A DNA stretch of 44,908 bases, taken from Mesorhizobium sp. (GTDB taxonomy: Bacteria; Pseudomonadota; Alphaproteobacteria; Rhizobiales; Rhizobiaceae). Positions within the stretch are counted from its first letter, which is position 1; the number at the start of each line of letters is the position of its first letter. This document shows positions 41,296 through 44,908 of this stretch, piece after piece. The stretch is taken from positions 1 through 44,908 of the forward strand of contig NZ_JAFKIC010000135.1 of the NCBI RefSeq assembly GCF_017306585.1. Direction: 5' to 3'. Under the pieces are notes generated by a model that worked only from the letters and a program-made list of their open reading frames with translations, ran no database searches and had not been told where the DNA came from. Made by a program: the position numbers and the translations under genes.

Positions 41296-41838
41296 TTACG
41301 GCGGCGCGGTCAGCGCATAGAGATTGGTCGGCGCGCCGTGCAGCATCACCTCGCGCTCGAAGCGGAAGCCGCATCGTTCCAGCGCGCGGCTGGAAGCCGT
41401 GTTGACCGGACGCACCAGGCCGATCACCCGCCTGGCGCCGAGATCACCGAAGGCGAAGGCCAGTGCCGCGCGGATGGTTTCGCTGGCATAGCCCTGCCCC
41501 CAGCTTTCCGGCCGCAGGTGATAGGACAGGTTGAGCCCTTCGAATTCCCCGGAAACGGTGACCCCGCCGAAGCCGATCAGCCCATCCTCGGCCTCGATCG
41601 CCCAGCGGCCGAAACCGTGTTCGCGCCAATGGCCGATGTCGCGCAACAACCGGTCGGCGCTTTGCCGTGGCGTGTCCGGCGTCGGATCGGGCCGGTGCGC
41701 CACCAGCTCCGGCCGGGCGAAAAGCCGCGTGACGAAGTCAAGGTCCGCGGCCGCCGGCGGCCTCAGCAACAGTCGGGCGGTGCGCCTGGCCTGCCAGGCA
41801 TCGGCTCGATGTTCGGCCATATCGGGTTTTCGGGCCAT
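41296..41838 (-). CDS. GNAT N-acetyltransferase (RimJ/RimL-like)
   Basis: The 180-residue protein has the RimJ/RimL form: TARLLLRPPAAADLDFV at the N-terminus, GRWAIEAEDGLIGFGGV, the acetyl-CoA loop PESWGQGYASE, and VRPVNTASSRALERCGFRFE. It acetylates an amine, possibly a protein N-terminus, an antibiotic or a small metabolite. It is an independent gene, 85 bases before the start of the C39 peptidase gene on the same strand, so weak readthrough is possible. Confidence 0.88.
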   Translation of the reverse strand: MARKPDMAEHRADAWQARRTARLLLRPPAAADLDFVTRLFARPELVAHRPDPTPDTPRQSADRLLRDIGHWREHGFGRWAIEAEDGLIGFGGVTVSGEFEGLNLSYHLRPESWGQGYASETIRAALAFAFGDLGARRVIGLVRPVNTASSRALERCGFRFEREVMLHGAPTNLYALTAPP

Positions 41839-42020
41839 TTCCGGTCTTCAGGAGGTGTCAACGGCAGGCACTTTGCGCAGTCAATTGCGCTGTGATCATG
41901 GCGCGGACCGCACACTCAACCCCGCGCCTTTCGCCGACCTTACGCAATTGTATAGGGCCGCCGGTTGTCAAACCGCCGGATCGGGACGATCCTTGGCCGA
42001 CAGCCATTGGGTACCGTGCC

Positions 42021-42932
42021 ATGAAGGATCGCCGGATACACATAGCGCTCGAGGCCAGGCGCCTCTCATTGCCCCGCCGCCAGTTCCTGCTCGCCGCCGG
42101 CGCACTGCTCGCCGGCCCGCTGCCCGCGATCGCCGACGTGCCTGTCCCCTACGATCCGAGCGCCATGCCGCCCATGGACAGCCGCGCCGCCTTCATCGAC
42201 TGGATGAAGAAGAACCGCGGTGAGGATGCCGGTTTCCTCGGCCAGCGCTGGGACCGTTTCCAGGCCCTGATCGCCCACAAGGATGTCTGGGACGATCGCG
42301 ACAAGCGCGCCTATCTGATGACGCCGCGCGAGGAGTTCGTCACCAAAGCCAATCTCGGCCGCGCCTATGAATGGCACTATCTCGACATCGGCTATGGCGT
42401 CACCATCACCGGCCCGCACAGCGTCGCGCGCATGACCAATTCGCTGGAGATAAAGCCCGGCGACAAGGTGCTGGAGATCGGTACCGGCTCCGGCTACCAG
42501 TCGGCCTATCTCGCCAACCTCACCGACAAGGTGTTCTCGATCGAGATCATCAAGCCGCTGGCGGCCAGAACGCGCGCGCTCTACGACGCGCTGATTTCCA
42601 GGGGCTATTCCGAATACAAGGCGATTCATACCCGCAACGCCGACGGCTATTATGGCTGGCAGGAGGAAGCGCCGTTCGACAAGGTCATCGTCACATGCGG
42701 CATCGACCACATTCCCCCGCCGCTGCTGCAGCAGTTGAAGCCGAACGGCATGATGGTCATTCCGGTCGGCCCGCCCGGCGCCCAGCATGTGCTGAAGGTC
42801 ACCAAGCACCAGGAAGCCGACGGGACATTCCAGGTCACGCGCGCCGACATCTACAATGGCGGCACGCTGTCCTTCGTGCCGTTCACCAAGCTCGAAGGCG
42901 ATACGATCAAGGGCACGCATAGCGGCCCTTGA
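42021..42932 (+). CDS. pcm: Protein-L-isoaspartate O-methyltransferase with Tat-type signal
   Basis: The ATG at 42021 gives 303 residues. The N-terminus LPRRQFLLAAGALLAGPLPA has a twin-arginine pattern (RRQFLL) and ends near PAIA-DV, so export through Tat is likely. The C-terminal half is a Pcm methyltransferase: GPHSVARMTNSLEI, the SAM motif VLEIGTGSGYQSAYLA, and FDKVIVTCGIDHIPPPLLQQL, seen as VIVTCGIDHIPPPLL. The enzyme repairs isoaspartyl residues using SAM. Most Pcm enzymes are cytosolic; a periplasmic one raises the question of SAM supply. It is a single gene. Confidence 0.82.
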   Translation: MKDRRIHIALEARRLSLPRRQFLLAAGALLAGPLPAIADVPVPYDPSAMPPMDSRAAFIDWMKKNRGEDAGFLGQRWDRFQALIAHKDVWDDRDKRAYLMTPREEFVTKANLGRAYEWHYLDIGYGVTITGPHSVARMTNSLEIKPGDKVLEIGTGSGYQSAYLANLTDKVFSIEIIKPLAARTRALYDALISRGYSEYKAIHTRNADGYYGWQEEAPFDKVIVTCGIDHIPPPLLQQLKPNGMMVIPVGPPGAQHVLKVTKHQEADGTFQVTRADIYNGGTLSFVPFTKLEGDTIKGTHSGP

Positions 42933-42959
42933 GCCACCGGATCGCGTCCCCGGCAGGCG

Positions 42960-44165
42960 CTACTTCAACAGCGCCGCCAGCCTTGGGATGCCCTCGGTCA
43001 CCGCGCGCCGGTCGGCCAGCGTGAACGACAGCCGCAGCGTGTTGCGCCCGGTGCCGTCGGCATAGAAGGCGTTGCCCGGCACGAAGGCGACGCGCGCCTC
43101 CTTCACCGACCGCGCCAGGAGTTCGGTGGCGTCGGTGCCTTCCGGCAGCGTCACCCAGACGAACATGCCGCCTTCCGGACGGCTCCAGGTCACGCCCTTG
43201 GGCATGTTGGCTTCCAGGGCGCCAAGCAGGCCGTCGCGGCGCTCGCGATAGGCGCCGATCAGCTTTTCGACCTGGCCTTCGAACACGGATTCGGCGACGC
43301 GGTGCATCACCATCTGGTTGATCGACGGGCTGTGCAGGTCGGAAGCCTGCTTCATCAGCACCAGCTTCTCGATCACGTGGCGCGGCGCGCAGACCCAGCC
43401 AACGCGCATGCCCGGCGACAGGATTTTCGAGAACGAGCCGCAATAGAGAGTGCGCGCCTTGTCGATACCGCCCGAGCGGGCGCAATCCAGGGCCAGGATC
43501 GGCGGCACGCCCTCGCCGTCATAGCGCAGCGCGCGATAGGCGGCATCCTCGATGACGGCGATGTCGAGCTCGCCGGCGAGGTCGAGCACCGCCTCGCGCT
43601 GCTTCCTGTCCAGCGTGTTGCCGGTCGGGTTGGCGAAATCAGGCACCAGATAGGTGAACTTGACCTTGCCGCCATTCGCGCCGGCCGCCGCGCGATAGGC
43701 CTCCGGCGTCATGTTGCCGCCGGCGGTGTTGAGCCGGTCGTAGCGCGGCTCATAGGCGTTGAAAGCCTGTAGCGCGCCGAGATAGGTCGGCCACGTCACC
43801 AGCGCGGTGTCGCCCGGCGACAAGAACAGCTTGCCGAGATAATCCAGCGCCTGCTGCGAACCCGAGGTGATGAAGATGTTGGCCTCGTCGCAAGCGACGC
43901 CGAGCTTGCCCATCTGGCCGGCGATCCAGCGCCGCAGCGGCAGGTAGCCTTCCGAAACCTGATACTGCAACGCCGCCCCGGCCTCAGCGCCGCCAAGCAC
44001 ATCGGCATAGGCGTCGCGGATGGCGTCGGCCGGAAACAGCGACGGATCGGGAATGCCGCCGGCGAACGAGATGATGTCTGGCTGGTCGAGCAGCTTCAGC
44101 AGCTCGCGGATTTCGGAGGCTTTCATGCGCGAGGAGCGCGAAGCCAGCAGGTTCAAAAGGGTCAA
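42960..44165 (-). CDS. PLP-dependent aminotransferase, class I (LysN/2-aminoadipate-type)
   Basis: The 401-residue protein starts at a TTG with GGGAGG six bases upstream; the next ATG (44126) has no such site. Class I landmarks are present: ISFAGGIPDPSLFP, FITSGSQQALDYLGKL, YLVPDFANPTGNTL with the conserved Asn and Pro, VIEDAAYRAL, and the PLP lysine in YCGSFSKILSPGMRVG. This subgroup acts on 2-aminoadipate, aromatic or branched amino acids and resembles MocR C-domains without the GntR part. A perfect inverted repeat lies 24 bases upstream. Confidence 0.87.
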   Translation of the reverse strand: MTLLNLLASRSSRMKASEIRELLKLLDQPDIISFAGGIPDPSLFPADAIRDAYADVLGGAEAGAALQYQVSEGYLPLRRWIAGQMGKLGVACDEANIFITSGSQQALDYLGKLFLSPGDTALVTWPTYLGALQAFNAYEPRYDRLNTAGGNMTPEAYRAAAGANGGKVKFTYLVPDFANPTGNTLDRKQREAVLDLAGELDIAVIEDAAYRALRYDGEGVPPILALDCARSGGIDKARTLYCGSFSKILSPGMRVGWVCAPRHVIEKLVLMKQASDLHSPSINQMVMHRVAESVFEGQVEKLIGAYRERRDGLLGALEANMPKGVTWSRPEGGMFVWVTLPEGTDATELLARSVKEARVAFVPGNAFYADGTGRNTLRLSFTLADRRAVTEGIPRLAALLK

Positions 44166-44189
44166 GTCACGCCTCCCGCGACGATTTTT

Positions 44190-44216
44190 ATATAGGTCAA
44201 CCTAGCTGACCTATAT
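44190..44216. promoter_or_regulatory. Operator upstream of the aminotransferase gene
   Basis: ATATAGGTCA and TGACCTATAT are perfect 10-bp arms separated by ACCTAGC. The site ends 25 bases before the TTG start and would cover the promoter. The regulator is not encoded in the window; the symmetry fits GntR, LysR or Lrp/AsnC-type dimers equally well. Confidence 0.65.
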
Positions 44217-44295
44217 CCGTTCTCGCCGGCAAATTGAATAGAGCCTGAAAGATTTCGCCGATGCGCCAGTCGCTGGACGGGCAGGAAGGCGAAAC

Positions 44296-44748
44296 CTAAA
44301 GCGTCTTCTTGTAGCCAATATGGCTGGCTGTGAAGCCGAGCCCGTCATAGAAGCGGTGCGCGTCGGCCCGCCCCTTGTCGGTGGTGAGCTGGACGAGAAC
44401 GCAGCCCCGCGCCCGGCATTCTTCGATCGCCCATTCGAACATCTTTCTCCCGATGCCGTCGGAACGCCTGCCGCCTGCGACGCGAACTGCCTCGATCTGC
44501 CCGCGCACTGCGCCCTTGCGCGAGAGGCCGGCAAGGAAGGTGATCTGCAACGTGCCGACCACCTCGGCGCCATCCACGGCAACCGCCAGCAGTTGATTGG
44601 GATCGGCGTCGATGGCCGCGAACGCATCGAGATAGGCTTGTGCCAGCGGCAGGGAGGCATCCTCACGCGTGGCGCCGAGCGGATCGTCGGCGAGCATGGC
44701 GACGATGGCGGGCAGGTCGGCGGCGACAGCCTTGCGGAAAGTGATCAT
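44296..44748 (-). CDS. GNAT N-acetyltransferase
   Basis: The ATG at 44748 gives 150 residues of typical GNAT form. It starts ITFRKAVAADLPAIVAML, then has AVDGAEVVGTLQITFL, VRGQIEAVRVAGGRRSDGIGRKM (core RSDGIGRK, acetyl-CoA loop), and a C-terminal DAHRFYDGLGFTASHIGYKK, seen as AHRFYDGLGFTASH. The family is clear, the substrate is unknown. It is transcribed on its own, upstream of and in line with the aminotransferase gene. Confidence 0.9.
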   Translation of the reverse strand: MITFRKAVAADLPAIVAMLADDPLGATREDASLPLAQAYLDAFAAIDADPNQLLAVAVDGAEVVGTLQITFLAGLSRKGAVRGQIEAVRVAGGRRSDGIGRKMFEWAIEECRARGCVLVQLTTDKGRADAHRFYDGLGFTASHIGYKKTL

Positions 44749-44797
44749 GATGGCGAGACTTACGGCGCGGCGCCGGCGGCGGCAAGTGCGCGCCTTC

Positions 44798-44852
44798 CCT
44801 TCTCCCCCTGTGGGAGAAGGTGGATCGGCGCGCCAGCGCCGAGACAGATGAG
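44798..44852. repeat. Dispersed palindromic repeat
   Basis: CCTTCTCCCCCTGTGGGAGA is a hairpin-forming core followed by a GGATCGGCGCGCCAGCGCCGA second dyad, abbreviated TCGGCGC/GCGCCGA, and GACAGATGAG. This is the layout of a widespread Rhizobiaceae intergenic repeat (recollection). It is unlike the other repeat families in the window. Confidence 0.65.
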
Positions 44853-44908
44853 CAACTGTGTTTGTCAGGATGGTTTTGGATTCCAAGGTTTGTCGTTTCG
44901 GATCATTG

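Overview
The window reads as a chromosomal segment of a Rhizobiales bacterium close to Mesorhizobium. I infer this from the high G+C, DUF982 paralogues, an HWE-type sensor kinase, several intergenic palindromic repeat families of the kind common in Mesorhizobium/Rhizobium, and a polyol locus like one known from Agrobacterium. No database search was possible, so species is not assigned. There is no rRNA, no CRISPR array and no recognisable transposase or integrase.

Region 1 (about 1-10.7 kb) is a decayed, rearranged podovirus-like prophage. It holds tail tubular-like A and B genes, a 3' remnant of a capsid-like gene cut at a dispersed repeat, a frameshifted virion-protein gene on the opposite strand, and a terminase (small subunit plus a large subunit in two pieces). 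The large-subunit gene is split by about 2 kb carrying a Tet(X)-like FAD monooxygenase, a divergent MarR regulator with clear palindromic operators, and an inverted pair of repeats.

Region 2 (10.7-25.8 kb) is a patchwork of small genes. It contains a fluoride module (crcB with an upstream fluoride riboswitch on the minus strand). This is flanked on both sides by two homologous, promoter-equipped, terminator-ended RNA genes of about 50 nt, which are the most interesting unexplained feature here. It also has DoxX, GFA-family, MgtC/SapB, three DUF982-type proteins, a 1131-residue autotransporter with about 93-residue passenger repeats, a zinc-knuckle microprotein, an atypical tRNA-Gln(UUG), and an RHH regulator + PAS-HWE histidine kinase operon.

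Region 3 (25.8-31.1 kb) has an aldo/keto reductase, a low-G+C-looking AlbA_2 (Schlafen-type) protein with a GNAT-like C-terminus, a LysE-family exporter and a protoporphyrinogen-oxidase-like flavoprotein.

Region 4 (31.2-38.3 kb) is a divergent polyol catabolic locus: LacI regulator, zinc alcohol dehydrogenase, SDR polyol dehydrogenase and ABC binding protein on the minus strand; PfkB sugar kinase and GatZ/KbaZ-type protein on the plus strand. The set matches the D-altritol/galactitol route (polyol to ketohexose to tagatose-6-phosphate to fructose-6-phosphate), but no permease or ATPase gene is present.

Region 5 (38.3-44.9 kb) contains a Fic protein with an overlapping small partner gene and inverted-repeat operators, an operon of a C39-like cysteine peptidase and a D-Ala-D-Ala ligase, two GNAT acetyltransferases, an apparently Tat-exported isoaspartyl methyltransferase, and a PLP aminotransferase whose promoter carries a perfect 10-bp inverted repeat.
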